Translations under genes and position numbers: made by a program
Notes under the pieces: model-generated
What the model was told of the DNA's origin: nothing
Database searches by the model: none
What the model saw: only the letters and a program-made list of their open reading frames with translations
Part shown: positions 18,199-27,797 of the stretch, one piece after another
Position numbering within the stretch: the stretch's first letter is position 1
Layout: every line of letters begins with the position of its first letter
From: Candidatus Trichofilum aggregatum
GTDB taxonomy: Bacteria > Chloroflexota > Anaerolineae > Promineifilales > Promineifilaceae
Direction: 5' to 3'
Assembly: GCA_016716885.1 (NCBI GenBank)
Contig: JADJUV010000173.1
Location: 116,572 to 180,571 of the forward strand
Length of the DNA stretch: 64,000 nt

Positions 18199-19470
18199 AT
18201 GACTCCCGCCGAATTAAAGCAAATCGTAGCTGAAGCAGACAAGGCTCTGGATGGCGATCAGCCATGGGTGGCGGTTGCGCTTTACACCGATATTTTAAGC
18301 CAGACCGATCCCAAAACCAGTTCCGACGAAACCAAAGAAATGCGGTTAACCGCTTTATATGAACGCGGCCGCATCCTTAGCAGTGTAGGTGAAGGTGACG
18401 CAGCTCTGGCGGCTTATGAGCAATACCTTTATGAAGCTCCCGATGACCGTCACCGTGCCCGTGCCATTGAAGCCCTCGGTTCGACTCTCCGCCGAATGGG
18501 TCGGTTTCAGGAAGCCCGTGAAAAATTTGAGGAAGCACTCAAACTGGCTGAAGCCATCATGTACCCCTATGGTCGGGCCAAAGCCTTACAAGGACTCGGC
18601 ACCTACCACCACCTCATGGGGCATGAAGAAGAAGCTCAAAAATATCTGCAAATGGCCTACGCCCTTTATAAAAGTTCCGGCAGTCTGGGGGGCCAAATTG
18701 ATACATTGATCTCTGTGGGTCTTATGCAGAGTTACAACCAGATAGATAAAGCCATCCACACCTTTAATGAAGCCTTAAATCTGGCCCGTAACCAGGGAAA
18801 AGCGACCGATTTGATCGCCATTTTGAATAATTTGGGCGAATGTTACCAGGATTTGTTTGATATGGAGCAAGCTCTGGCCATTCACCGTGAAGCGCTTACC
18901 TTAGCTTTGCAGGCCCGCTTACGCCCTATCCAGTCCGATTTATTCCGCAATGTGGGCGTGAGTTTGTTTTATTTGGGGCAGTTGGCTGAGGCGAAGGAAC
19001 ACCTACAACAGGCTCTGCAAATCAGCCAGGAAACGAATGATGCCGATGTGGAAGCGCAAACGCTTTATAGTCTGGTGGTCACGGAGCTTGGGCAAGACCA
19101 TATTGACACGGCTGAAAATTATGCCGACCAACTTCTTGATCTAGCCAATCGGAAGGATTCACCGCGTTATCGAGCTAGATCACGTTATGCCTTGGGTTTG
19201 GTCAAGCAGAAACAGGGCGATTCAAACGCGGCCGCGGAGCAATGGCAACAAGCCCTCTTCCTGGCCCATCAAACCCACCAACAGATGTTGCTGTGGCAAA
19301 TTCATGCTTCTTTGGCCGAAGCCAGCCCTATCCCCGGATTGGGGGCCGTTCATTTACGCATCGCCGCCGAAATCATCCAACAGATTGCCCAGCCCATCAG
19401 TGATGAAGCCCTGAGACAAAAATTCCTGAGTTCTTCCCAGGTAACGAATGTCTTGTCTAGAGCCAAGTAA
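18199..19470 (+). CDS. Tetratricopeptide repeat protein
   Basis: 423-residue all-helical protein built of about nine TPR units, recognisable by recurring A-L-x-x-Y/L-G and A-x-x-x-(F/Y)-x-x-A-L words (for example A-R-E-K-F-E-E-A-L, A-L-Q-G-L-G-T-Y-H, A-I-L-N-N-L-G-E-C-Y, A-L-A-I-H-R-E-A-L). There is no signal peptide or catalytic motif, so it is a cytoplasmic scaffold for protein contacts. The start ATG at 18199 has GAGG upstream. The spacing and repeat style resemble the helical bundles of signalling or transcription-linked TPR proteins, but no output domain is present. GCGGCCGC copies lie at 18366 and 19228. Confidence 0.88.
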   Translation: MTPAELKQIVAEADKALDGDQPWVAVALYTDILSQTDPKTSSDETKEMRLTALYERGRILSSVGEGDAALAAYEQYLYEAPDDRHRARAIEALGSTLRRMGRFQEAREKFEEALKLAEAIMYPYGRAKALQGLGTYHHLMGHEEEAQKYLQMAYALYKSSGSLGGQIDTLISVGLMQSYNQIDKAIHTFNEALNLARNQGKATDLIAILNNLGECYQDLFDMEQALAIHREALTLALQARLRPIQSDLFRNVGVSLFYLGQLAEAKEHLQQALQISQETNDADVEAQTLYSLVVTELGQDHIDTAENYADQLLDLANRKDSPRYRARSRYALGLVKQKQGDSNAAAEQWQQALFLAHQTHQQMLLWQIHASLAEASPIPGLGAVHLRIAAEIIQQIAQPISDEALRQKFLSSSQVTNVLSRAK

Positions 19471-19539
19471 GCCCTTTTGCTCACCGGCTGTCCGTATCGC
19501 CGCGAGTTTGTTGCGTTGCTTCACTTTTCAACCTGTGGT

Positions 19540-20886
19540 TCAAGAGCCGAGTAATGCGGTGGCGTAATCGGGTGTCATTGAAGGTAAAAGCAAGGCGCGG
19601 CCGCGTTCCCCCATCTCAATCCCCCATTTTTCTGCTAATGTCATCAGCAAAAAATCAACGTCCGCGTACGGTTGACGGCTTATTTGCCGTTCTCGCATAA
19701 TCTCCCCCACCAACATCAATAAGGTGCAGCCGTGCGGCCGCAATTCCTGGTCAAACAAAAACAGGTCAAGAAAAGGGTGGTTGCGGCCGCGTTTCTTCTG
19801 CTGTTCCCAAGCAAAAACCACATCCTGAACGATAAACCCAGGCGGAAAATCAGAGCCATTGTGTTCTGAATCCCGTTGGCGTAAGTAAAGCCGATGAATA
19901 TACCCGGCCAACGCCTCACCGAGAAGATGGGCCACCGGAGATGGGCAATCTGGCGCAGGGTACAGCACGGATTTGTAACGCCCCTGCCAGACGGTGGTGG
20001 TATAGGTGTGTACCAGCTCATGGGCCAACCCATCCAGGAGAAAAGTAGCGTAATCGGTCTGCCCAAAGAGCCGCTCCAGATAAACGGGATCATCCGGGGC
20101 GTAGGTGATAATCCCGTTAAGCACGTTTTCACCGGTAGCAAAGGCCAGGTTGTTGGTCTGCTCGGCAAAATCCGCGGCCGCTTGCAAGAACAAGATGTGA
20201 ATGGTGGGGGCTTGCCGGTAGGGGGCCAGGTGCCGCTCTAACCAGGCCAGGGTTTCATCAAGATAGGCACAGATATAGGGCAGAGAATGGGGGAGTTCGC
20301 GGCCGCGTTGCACCAAAAATTGAAATGTCACCTCATCCCCCAGCCCCTGATAACGATGAAGGGTGGGTTGGGGAACCGGCGCGGCATACAGGAAGAAACT
20401 ATCTAGTTTGGCTGGATGAGGATCAGTTAAAAAGCCGTTGCTGAACAACTGCCAATCTTCAGGTAACCCGGTCACGGATACCGCAACCCGCAATTGCTCT
20501 GCTATGGCCGCTAAATTGACCGGGTAAGGCAACACACCCGCGCCCATAAAAAACTCCTGAGCGTTGGCAAAGGGGTAGGTAAAATAGGCTCGGCGATCAG
20601 CGCCCACACAGTCCCGGTACTGGCTTCGCACGGTATAGCGCAGGCAAAAAGGGGAAGCGGCTATGTGTAGCTGGTTGTCAGAAAGGGTAAACGGTTGCGG
20701 CCGCGAATCTTCGGCCTCAACCTGCACATCCGTCACCATCACCCCATTCCCAACCGTCAACGCTTCCAACATCATCACCACCGGGCCATTTTTTAAGGTT
20801 CCCCACACTGTCACCAAGAAACATAATGGCTCAAAAGTGATTAATTGGATGTCAATTTCCAGAGATTGGGGGTTTGTCTTAACCAT
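19540..20886 (-). CDS. M61-like metallopeptidase domain protein
   Basis: 448 residues. The zinc-peptidase motif H-E-L-V-H-T-Y (HExxH) sits near residue 285, followed about 30 residues later by L-G-E-A-L-A-G-Y with a candidate third ligand Glu, an arrangement like the gluzincin families M61/M1. Upstream sequence (A-D-R-R-A-Y-F-T-Y-P-F and the beta-rich N-terminal third) resembles the N-terminal domain of M61 glycyl aminopeptidases. No signal peptide is seen. The substrate is unknown; activity is inferred from the motif only. Six GCGGCCGC copies fall in this gene. It is transcribed towards the TPR gene (convergent). Confidence 0.75.
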   Translation of the reverse strand: MVKTNPQSLEIDIQLITFEPLCFLVTVWGTLKNGPVVMMLEALTVGNGVMVTDVQVEAEDSRPQPFTLSDNQLHIAASPFCLRYTVRSQYRDCVGADRRAYFTYPFANAQEFFMGAGVLPYPVNLAAIAEQLRVAVSVTGLPEDWQLFSNGFLTDPHPAKLDSFFLYAAPVPQPTLHRYQGLGDEVTFQFLVQRGRELPHSLPYICAYLDETLAWLERHLAPYRQAPTIHILFLQAAADFAEQTNNLAFATGENVLNGIITYAPDDPVYLERLFGQTDYATFLLDGLAHELVHTYTTTVWQGRYKSVLYPAPDCPSPVAHLLGEALAGYIHRLYLRQRDSEHNGSDFPPGFIVQDVVFAWEQQKKRGRNHPFLDLFLFDQELRPHGCTLLMLVGEIMRERQISRQPYADVDFLLMTLAEKWGIEMGERGRALLLPSMTPDYATALLGS

Positions 20887-21247
20887 TTCGCAACCTTTAA
20901 GAAGATAATTTTAAGATGCATCGTTAGATAACATTGGTCATAATTGATTTAAGGCGTCGTTGCCAATGGTGCCTTTGATCAATCCGCCTATAGGCTGGGC
21001 CGAATCTCGCGGCCCAACTTTATACACATTGTCATAGAATGTGTTTCAAATGAGCTGAGCAATCAGTGCCAGGTACGAGGTGGCACGTTACCTTACGACC
21101 AGGCTCGCCTGCCCCGTGCCAGGCACAACATGGAAAGATGAACCGAAATGAACCACAGCCGATGTTATATCAATAATGTCTTGCCTCTCATTTTTATCAT
21201 CCATCAGTATATATCTGGTAAGACATTAGCAGAAGGAATTTTAGAGA
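20887..21247. other. 361-base intergenic with repeat pieces
   Basis: It holds TGTTTCAAATGAGCTGAG (21041-21058), a piece of the 7279-7423 palindrome family, and the GTGCCAGG...GTGCCAGGCAC element (21066-21126) related to 11036-11088. AATGTCTT at 21175 and AAGACATT at 21220 form an 8-base inverted repeat just upstream of the next gene, a possible regulatory site. There is no reading frame. Confidence 0.5.
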
Positions 21248-22989
21248 ATGAATAGACGACATATGACGTTTGTAGCCAGCCTGTTTACCCTGTTGTTTTT
21301 GTTCATTGCCGTGATCAGTGACGCGGCCGCGGACTCACTCACCATCCCCAATCGCCAACCCTGGAGTCACATACCCGGCCCCTGCGCTGGCCTGGATGGA
21401 GCCGTTTTTGCCGTCGTGGGAACTGGTTGCGGTGGCACAGGAACCAGCTTTGATACCGCAGAGATATTTAGTCCTGTGGTGATCAAAGATGTGGCGACCG
21501 CGGCCGCGCCCTGTGACGCTATTTCTGCCCCCTTAACGGAACCTGTTATCGCCTTTGGTATGTTGGTACGACTGCAACCTGGGAAACACCCCGTATCGGT
21601 TATGCTGAATCACCAGATGGTCTCAACTGGACTCGTGTACCCAGCAACACATCCCCTTTAGGCGAGGTTTTTGCCGGGTCAGGCATAGCGGGTAGATTTG
21701 ATCAACATGGCGTCACCTATATGTCCATTATGAAGGATGGAACCATCTTTAAAATGTGGTATTCAGGCTATGATACGCCTGTGACGGGGAATAGCATACC
21801 TGTCGCCGGAATAGGGTATGCCGAATCCACAGACGGCCAAAATTGGACAAGAATAGATGGTTCACTACTTGGGGCGGCGGTGTTGCGCGCCGGAACGCCA
21901 GGAGATTTTGACGAATTTGAGGTGTATGTTCCTAATGTGCTCAAGGATATAGCCACAAGTGAGTCTCCTTGTGGCAGTGTGCCTCTGGGGGATACCTGTT
22001 ACCGGATGTGGTATGAAGGCTCGACAACCAATGGCCCAGGGTATCGCTTTCGACTTGGTTACGCTGTATCACCAGACGGGCTTAATTGGACACGAATACC
22101 AGGCAACGGGGGAGATAATGCTAATTTTGGCGGTGGCTCTGGTTTTGATGCAAATTCGGTTGCCATTGCCATTGTTGTAAAAGATGGTGTCCGTTACCGT
22201 AACTGGTACGAAGCCAAAGCCTATGAAGTTGGTGGTGATCCTGCTCTTTACACTATAGGGCATGTGGTTTCTATCAGTGGGACGAATTGGGTACGTCCTG
22301 TACCTAATGTAGATGTATATGGTGGAGTAGATGATCCGGCCACCAATACGCCGGATAATGTGTGGAGCCATTGGGTCATTAAAGATGGGGCACGGTATAA
22401 AATGTGGTACACCACCAGCACCCGGAGTGAACCGGATGCCAACCGGTTTGCCTATGCCAGCATGGTTCCGGGCGAGCCTATGGTTATCTCCCGAAACGCG
22501 GCCGCGCAACCCACCTACACCCTCACCTTCATCACCACAGAAATAATCCCGGCGGATGGTTATGTCCTTATTACCCTGCCCTCAGAAATTAACTTTGCCG
22601 GGGTTACGGCAGGTGCGTTAGGTGGCTTTCAACCAGGGGCAACCCTGGTGGCGGATGATTATGCGATAACGGACGCGGCCGCGGCCAATGTCGCTCGGGG
22701 TGCCCTTATTGTCCGGCTAGACGTGGATGAACCCATCGGCCCCAAAACCGTGACCTTCACCCTACCGGCACCCGTCACGGATGAAACGATCGTGGTGGTT
22801 CAAACCTTTGATGTGCGCGAGGTGTTGGAGTACGGTCTGGTGGATTTATTGAGTGGCACAACCGCCATTCAGTTAAGCCAGCTAGGCACAACAACCCACC
22901 GCTGGACCTTCCTGACGGTTTTACTCACAGGATTAGGGCTATTCACTCTGCTCTACCTGCGCTGGCACAAGAGCAAAGCACATCCCTAG
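21248..22989 (+). CDS. Surface-anchored GH43-like beta-propeller protein (one frameshift)
   Basis: A signal peptide (MNRRHMTFVASLFTLLFLF) is followed by about five blades sharing V-(I/L)-K-D, C-Y-R-(L/M)-W-Y-x-G, (I/L)-G-Y-A-x-S-(P/T)-D-G-x-N-W-T-R, as in five-bladed glycoside hydrolase families 43/32. The first frame ends at 21661; adding one A in the AA at 21535-21536 restores N-G-T-C-Y-R-L-W-Y and joins the frame running to 22989. A beta-sandwich region and a C-terminal membrane helix (F-L-T-V-L-L-T-G-L-G-L-F-T-L-L-Y-L-R) with basic tail follow, so it is tethered outside. Sugar binding or cleavage is possible; catalytic acids cannot be assigned. Confidence 0.78.
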
Positions 22990-23015
22990 AAGAAACGGTA
23001 GATTCCCAGTTCGTC

Positions 23016-23059
23016 GTGACCGCTTTAGCGGGCTGGCCTCAGCCCGTTAAAGCGGTCAC
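23016..23059. repeat. GACCGCTTTAGCGGGC hairpin, copy 1
   Basis: The arms at 23016-23035 and 23040-23059 form a near-perfect 20-base stem between two convergent genes, so it may terminate both. Related copies lie at 30781-30836 and 54706-54765. Confidence 0.85.
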
Positions 23060-23079
23060 TACGAACAACACAACCCCCA

Positions 23080-25341
23080 TCATCCGTGCAACACAGCCCA
23101 TACTCGTGGCGCAGTCATAGGCAGGTCGGTGAGGCGACGACCGGTAATGTCGGCAATGGCGTTGGCAACCGCGGCCGCGGTGGCAATAATCGGTGGTTCA
23201 CCCGCTCCCTTCGCTCCATACGGCCCTAATTCCGTGGCCTGTTCCACCATCACCACCTCCATATCCGGCACCGACTGGGTGAAACTGGGGACGTTGTAAT
23301 CCATCCATGAGCCAGTCAACAATTGACCGTTTTGGTCATAATACATCCCCTCATACAACGCAAACCCCAACCCCTGAATAGCTCCACCCATAATCTGCCC
23401 TTCCAGCGTAAGCGGATTAATCACCTGCCCCACATCTTGCACCAACACCAGTTTGTGTACCGTCACCTGACCCGTCTCCTCATCCACCGACACCTCGGCC
23501 AGTTGGGCGCAAAAACCGGGTGCATTCACCGTATTAGCATGGCGACCATGGCCGATGACCGGGGCGTATTTGCCGCCAAAACGCATGGTCTTATCGGCAA
23601 TCGCCTTCAGGGTAATTCGTTTGTCAGGCACACCCCGCACCTGCACCGCCCCATCCACAAATTCCAGGTCGGCCGGATCCGCTTCAAACTCCTGGGCGGC
23701 AATTTCCAATGTTTGATCCCGGGCTACCTGGGCCGCCTGAATAACCGACGGGCCAACCATGAAGGTCACTTTGCTCCCCCCGGTTGAACCGGCAAAGCTG
23801 GCGGTGGCCGTGTCGCCAGTCACTACACGCACATGCTCCGGGCCAATGCCGAACGCTTCGGCAGCCAGCAATTTGAAGCCGGTGGCCGTGCCGGTCAGGT
23901 CTACCGAACCAACCCGCACCTGAAGGGTGCCATCTTTCTCCAAGATGCAGGTGGCTGAGGTGGGTTCCACGCCGCCCGGCCAACCACCGATGGCAATGCC
24001 GACGCCACGCCCTTGCGCCCGTGCTTCGTCCCGGTTGATCCAGGCCGGATGTTGCTGGAGCGCTTCTAAAACTTCGATCATGCCCATTTTGCCCCACGGC
24101 TTGTTGTTCGCCATATTGTCGCCACCCCGCGAGCCGTTCTTGAGCCGTAAATCCAAGGGATCGAGGTTAAGCTGGCGAGCCAGGTCGTCCATCATACTTT
24201 CAATGGCGAAGAAACCTTGCACGGCCCCCGGCGCACGGTAAGCCCCCACCGAGGGTTTGAAGGTCATGACACCAGTGAAATTGATGAGCATGTGGGGAAC
24301 CTGGTAGGCACTGCCCATGAGGAAGGCGGCGATGCCGTGGAAACCAGGGTAACAACCCTCGTCAAATATGACATCCCCCCACAGGGCGGTCAGTTGGCCG
24401 TCGCGGGTGGCCCCCAGTTTGACATGGAATTGGCAGGCGGGGGCAGGATTCGCGGCCGCGATATCTTCCTGTCGCGTCAAGACCAACTTCACCGGTCGCC
24501 CCACTACCTTAGCCGCCAACGCCACCAACGGCTGATAAAGCTCATATTTGCCGCCAAAACCGCCACCCACCGGCGTGGCGATCACCCGCACATCCGTATC
24601 GGGCACACCGTACAACTCGGAAATGGCTTCACGGATGGGGAATGGAGCCTGGGTGCTAGACCAGACGGTGGCTCCACCGGTCATGGGATCAGGCATCACG
24701 ATGGTAGCCTGGGGTTCCAGATAGCTGTGATGAACAAAGGGAATGGTGAAACGATGTTCAACGACCACATCGGCCTGGGCCAACCCTTCTTCGATGTTGC
24801 CCCGTTTGAAGGAAGCCTGCCCACCAATGTTGCTGGGTTCACTGCGCTCTTTATCGCCGCTGGCGACATCAGCCCCGTGTGCCCCTGCCTCGCCGGTATC
24901 GCCCGGTTTGCCACCCGGCCAAACGAGAGGCGCACCAGGGGCTAACGCTTCTTCAATGGTGACGACTACGGGCAAGGGTTCATAATCAACCAGAACTAAT
25001 TCGATGGCATCGGCTGCGGCCGCGAGTGTTTCCGCCAGCACCAAAGCCACCGGTTGGCCAGGAAAAATGACGCGGCCGCGGGCCAACAGCAGGTGAGAAC
25101 GGTCATTTGGGGGTAAGTTGGGCAAATCATCGGCCGTCAGAACGGCCACAACACCCGGCACCGCCAGAGCCGCGCTTTTATCCAGGCTAAGAATGCGGGC
25201 ATGGGCGTAAGGGCTGGTCACAAAACGGCCCTGTACCATACCCGGTACGATTAAATCCGGGGCATAACGAATCGTACCCGTTACTCGTTCACGACCATCA
25301 ATGAGGGGTGTTGGACGCCCAATAGCTTTGAAAGATGTCAT
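23080..25341 (-). CDS. Xanthine dehydrogenase-family molybdopterin-binding subunit
   Basis: 753-residue large subunit of the molybdenum hydroxylase (xanthine/aldehyde oxidase, CO dehydrogenase) family. Features are I-G-R-P-T-P-L-I-D-G at the start, the G-G-G-F-G-G-K word contacting molybdopterin, G-A-Y-R-A-P-G, and G-A-K-G-A-G-E-P-P near the C-terminus with the catalytic Glu. The start has AGGAGA upstream. Such enzymes normally need an FAD subunit and a 2Fe-2S subunit; neither is adjacent, so partners must be encoded elsewhere. The substrate is unknown; selenium or copper motifs of CO dehydrogenase are not evident. A Gly/Asp-rich insertion around residues 140-160 is unusual. Confidence 0.9.
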   Translation of the reverse strand: MTSFKAIGRPTPLIDGRERVTGTIRYAPDLIVPGMVQGRFVTSPYAHARILSLDKSAALAVPGVVAVLTADDLPNLPPNDRSHLLLARGRVIFPGQPVALVLAETLAAAADAIELVLVDYEPLPVVVTIEEALAPGAPLVWPGGKPGDTGEAGAHGADVASGDKERSEPSNIGGQASFKRGNIEEGLAQADVVVEHRFTIPFVHHSYLEPQATIVMPDPMTGGATVWSSTQAPFPIREAISELYGVPDTDVRVIATPVGGGFGGKYELYQPLVALAAKVVGRPVKLVLTRQEDIAAANPAPACQFHVKLGATRDGQLTALWGDVIFDEGCYPGFHGIAAFLMGSAYQVPHMLINFTGVMTFKPSVGAYRAPGAVQGFFAIESMMDDLARQLNLDPLDLRLKNGSRGGDNMANNKPWGKMGMIEVLEALQQHPAWINRDEARAQGRGVGIAIGGWPGGVEPTSATCILEKDGTLQVRVGSVDLTGTATGFKLLAAEAFGIGPEHVRVVTGDTATASFAGSTGGSKVTFMVGPSVIQAAQVARDQTLEIAAQEFEADPADLEFVDGAVQVRGVPDKRITLKAIADKTMRFGGKYAPVIGHGRHANTVNAPGFCAQLAEVSVDEETGQVTVHKLVLVQDVGQVINPLTLEGQIMGGAIQGLGFALYEGMYYDQNGQLLTGSWMDYNVPSFTQSVPDMEVVMVEQATELGPYGAKGAGEPPIIATAAAVANAIADITGRRLTDLPMTAPRVWAVLHG

Positions 25342-25476
25342 GGTTTTCTCCTGGGGAACATCTAACCGCAGAGGCGCAGAGAACGCGGAGAAAAAAATCT
25401 GCGTTCATCTGTGCAATCTGTGGTTCATTTCTTTTAGAACTATTTTAACTGAAACGGTCAGGATGGTGGGGTGGAT

Positions 25477-26397
25477 TTACGACCTGGGTTCGTGAATGAC
25501 TGCCCAAAGCGCGGCCGCGATCTCTATCGTCTGCAAATGAATGGCCGCCGTCTCTTCTACCTGTTTACCGTACCCCCCGGCCATCGTCACGACCACCGGC
25601 AAACCTCGTTCCCGGCAAGCCGTCAGCACCATCTCATCACGGGCGGCCAAACCGGCTTTACTCAGGGCCAATCGCCCCAGCTTATCATTCACATGCGGAT
25701 CGGCTCCCGCCAGGTAAAAGGCCACATCAGCCTGGGCCTCAGCCAATGATTGGTTCAGACCTTGCGCCAACGCCGCCAGATACGCTTCATCACCTGTATC
25801 ATCGGGCAAGGCGATATCCAGATCACCCGGCTCTTTGTGGAAGGGGAAGTTTTTCTCGCCGTGAATAGAGAAGGTATAAAGCGTGGGATCATGGCGGGCC
25901 AGGGCGGCCGTCCCATTGCCTTGATGCACATCACAATCCAGCACCACGGCTCGGTGAATAAGCCCCTCTTTTTGTAAAACCCGGGCGGCAACCACCACAT
26001 CGTTAAAGATACAAAACCCTTGGCCATGATCGGCGTAGGCGTGGTGTGTGCCGCCAGCGAGGGTAATACCCAAACCATGTTCCAGGGCTGACCGCGCGGC
26101 CGCGATGGTGCTACCCACGGATCGTCTGGCCCGCTCTAGCAGGGCTAATGACCAGGGGAACCCGATGCGGCGCATCTCCTGAGGGGTCATCTGGCCGGTT
26201 TTCAGACGGTGCAGATAGTCCGGGGTGTGGGCCAGAAGGAGTTCATCGTCTGCGGCCGCGGGGGCTATACGCAAATAACCGGGCGGAACTAACCACCGGG
26301 CCACAACCATTTGCCTCAGTAAGCTATATTTACTGATAGGGAAACGGTGCCCGTCAGGCAAAGGAATGACAAACTGGTCGTGATAATAGATGTACAT
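25477..26397 (-). CDS. Histone deacetylase/AcuC-family deacetylase
   Basis: 306 residues of the arginase-deacetylase fold. Key residues are in G-G-T-H-H-A (the His-His pair), C-I-F-N-D, L-D-C-D-V-H-Q-G-N-G-T (metal-binding Asp and His), Y-L-A-G-A-D-P (second metal Asp) and M-A-G-G-Y-G near the end. All catalytic positions look intact, so it is probably an active zinc deacetylase on acetylated amines or proteins. The length is typical for the bacterial class II-like group. The start codon lacks a strong ribosome binding site. GCGGCCGC copies lie at 25511, 26096 and 26252. Confidence 0.92.
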   Translation of the reverse strand: MYIYYHDQFVIPLPDGHRFPISKYSLLRQMVVARWLVPPGYLRIAPAAADDELLLAHTPDYLHRLKTGQMTPQEMRRIGFPWSLALLERARRSVGSTIAAARSALEHGLGITLAGGTHHAYADHGQGFCIFNDVVVAARVLQKEGLIHRAVVLDCDVHQGNGTAALARHDPTLYTFSIHGEKNFPFHKEPGDLDIALPDDTGDEAYLAALAQGLNQSLAEAQADVAFYLAGADPHVNDKLGRLALSKAGLAARDEMVLTACRERGLPVVVTMAGGYGKQVEETAAIHLQTIEIAAALWAVIHEPRS

Positions 26398-26491
26398 ACC
26401 GCAGTTCGATCATACGCGTTTATGGGTAATTAAGAAATCTCACGCCAAGAACACCAAGTCCCCAAGAGAAAACCGGTGCGTCCTTTGTGCC

Positions 26492-26738
26492 TTAGGAACG
26501 AGAATTAAATAACTTACAGGAGACTGGAGACTAATGCCTCATTACGAAAGTCAGACTGGCGTTTTTATGACAAGCCTCACCCTCGGTTTGTCGCCGAAAA
26601 CCCCCACCCCTAACAACGCGAAAAATCGGCGCGGTTTTCGGGGCTTTCGCCCCGAAAAACGCTCTAGACTCCCCTTCCCTCTGGGAAGGGGGCAGGATGG
26701 GTCTTCAGACTAAATTTACCAAAGAGTTCTGTAAAGCT
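26492..26738. repeat. Long dispersed intergenic repeat, copy A
   Basis: About 250 bases beginning CTTAGGAACGAGAATTAAAT and ending near GGTCTTCAGACTAAATTTAC closely match 54328-54582. Shared words include AATAACTTACAGGAGACTGG, CATTACGAAAGTC and CCTCACCCTCGGTTTGTC, plus a GC-rich hairpin centre that varies between copies. There is no conserved reading frame and no obvious terminal inverted repeats. The rest of the gap (26398-26491 and 26739-26805) shows nothing else. Confidence 0.8.
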
Positions 26739-26805
26739 GTACAGCCCAATCACAGTCACGTGGTCATTTCATCCTTGAACCACACATTAATTCGGTTAAG
26801 GTCGA

Positions 26806-27441
26806 TTAATTATCAATTGTCAGGTGGTTGGTGCGGTTGTGATAACGGAGACGCCAGGTTTCACGCCCGGCATGGGCCACATATTGAAAGTAGGTAACGC
26901 CGGTATTGCTAGTCCAGGCTTCACAACGCCGCCAGGGGCCAATGTTATAAATATGATCCAGCGCCGCTTCCATTACCCCGGCATGACACACGGCCAGAAC
27001 GGTGTCATCCCGATGACGAATGACCATTTGTTCCAAAAAGGCCCCCATACGAATACGAAAATGCATATAACTCTCGCCACCTTCCACGGTGGGGGTTATG
27101 TTATCAAATGGGATTTCACTGCCCCAAATACCGCCATAAGCAGGCAGTTGTTCATTCGGCCAGGGGGTATGATCTTGGCGATTCAGACCAATTTCCCGCA
27201 GACGATCCTCAAAGGTCAAGGGCACACCATATACCTCTTGCAACGGGGTAGCCGTTTCAATGGCCCGTTTCATGGTACTGCAATAAATGGCTTTCACAGC
27301 CGGAACTTTGCTGGGGAGCCAACGGGCTAACGCGGCCGCTTGTTGTTTACCCTCGTCTGTCAGACCAGCGTCTACATTGCCTTCGGCCCAATCAGGCAGA
27401 TTAACATAGCTCTGCCCATGCCGAATAAGAAATAAGTGCAT
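26806..27441 (-). CDS. Histidine phosphatase family protein (phosphoglycerate mutase-like)
   Basis: 211 residues. The phosphohistidine motif L-I-R-H-G-Q-S-Y-V-N is at the N-terminus, L-T-D-E-G-K-Q-Q-A-A-A-L follows, and the second catalytic His appears in V-L-A-V-C-H-A-G-V. The Arg in R-L-R-E-I-G-L completes the usual set. Members act on phosphosugars, phosphonucleotides or phosphoproteins; the specific substrate is not readable. The start ATG has AGGAG eight bases upstream. It is downstream of, and on the opposite strand from, the three-GAF kinase. Confidence 0.92.
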   Translation of the reverse strand: MHLFLIRHGQSYVNLPDWAEGNVDAGLTDEGKQQAAALARWLPSKVPAVKAIYCSTMKRAIETATPLQEVYGVPLTFEDRLREIGLNRQDHTPWPNEQLPAYGGIWGSEIPFDNITPTVEGGESYMHFRIRMGAFLEQMVIRHRDDTVLAVCHAGVMEAALDHIYNIGPWRRCEAWTSNTGVTYFQYVAHAGRETWRLRYHNRTNHLTIDN

Positions 27442-27797
27442 GTGTACTCCTACTTAGGGGATGATATAATGACCGTATTGGTACTATGAATCAGTCATTT
27501 TCAGGCTGATTTTAGGCCCTAGTTGAACCAATTTGTAATGGTCGCGGCCGCAAACAGGCCAACTATTTGGTTCAAACTTCGCACAGGCAGAATCAATTAC
27601 GACTAGACTATTATGCCATGTTGCCGGGGTCGTGCATAACCACTCGGTCCCTACCCCTCATCATTATCTTGAGGTCTATAGCAAATTGGTTCAATGCTCA
27701 GAGAAATTGAACAGGTGCAATCCAACGGCCAGTCAAAAACCAGGGTGCATGGGTGGCTCATCCTTTCGGCCACAATTTTGATCTTGAACGGTCACGA
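27442..27797. other. Divergent intergenic region
   Basis: About 350 bases between the phosphatase and sensor kinase genes, with one intergenic GCGGCCGC at 27543 and no credible gene. Promoters for both genes should lie here. An in-frame GTG at 27753 could extend the kinase by 15 residues. Confidence 0.4.

Noticed and set aside
26492..26738. Insertion sequence
   Set aside because: No transposase frame, no terminal inverted repeats and no visible target duplication flank the repeat.
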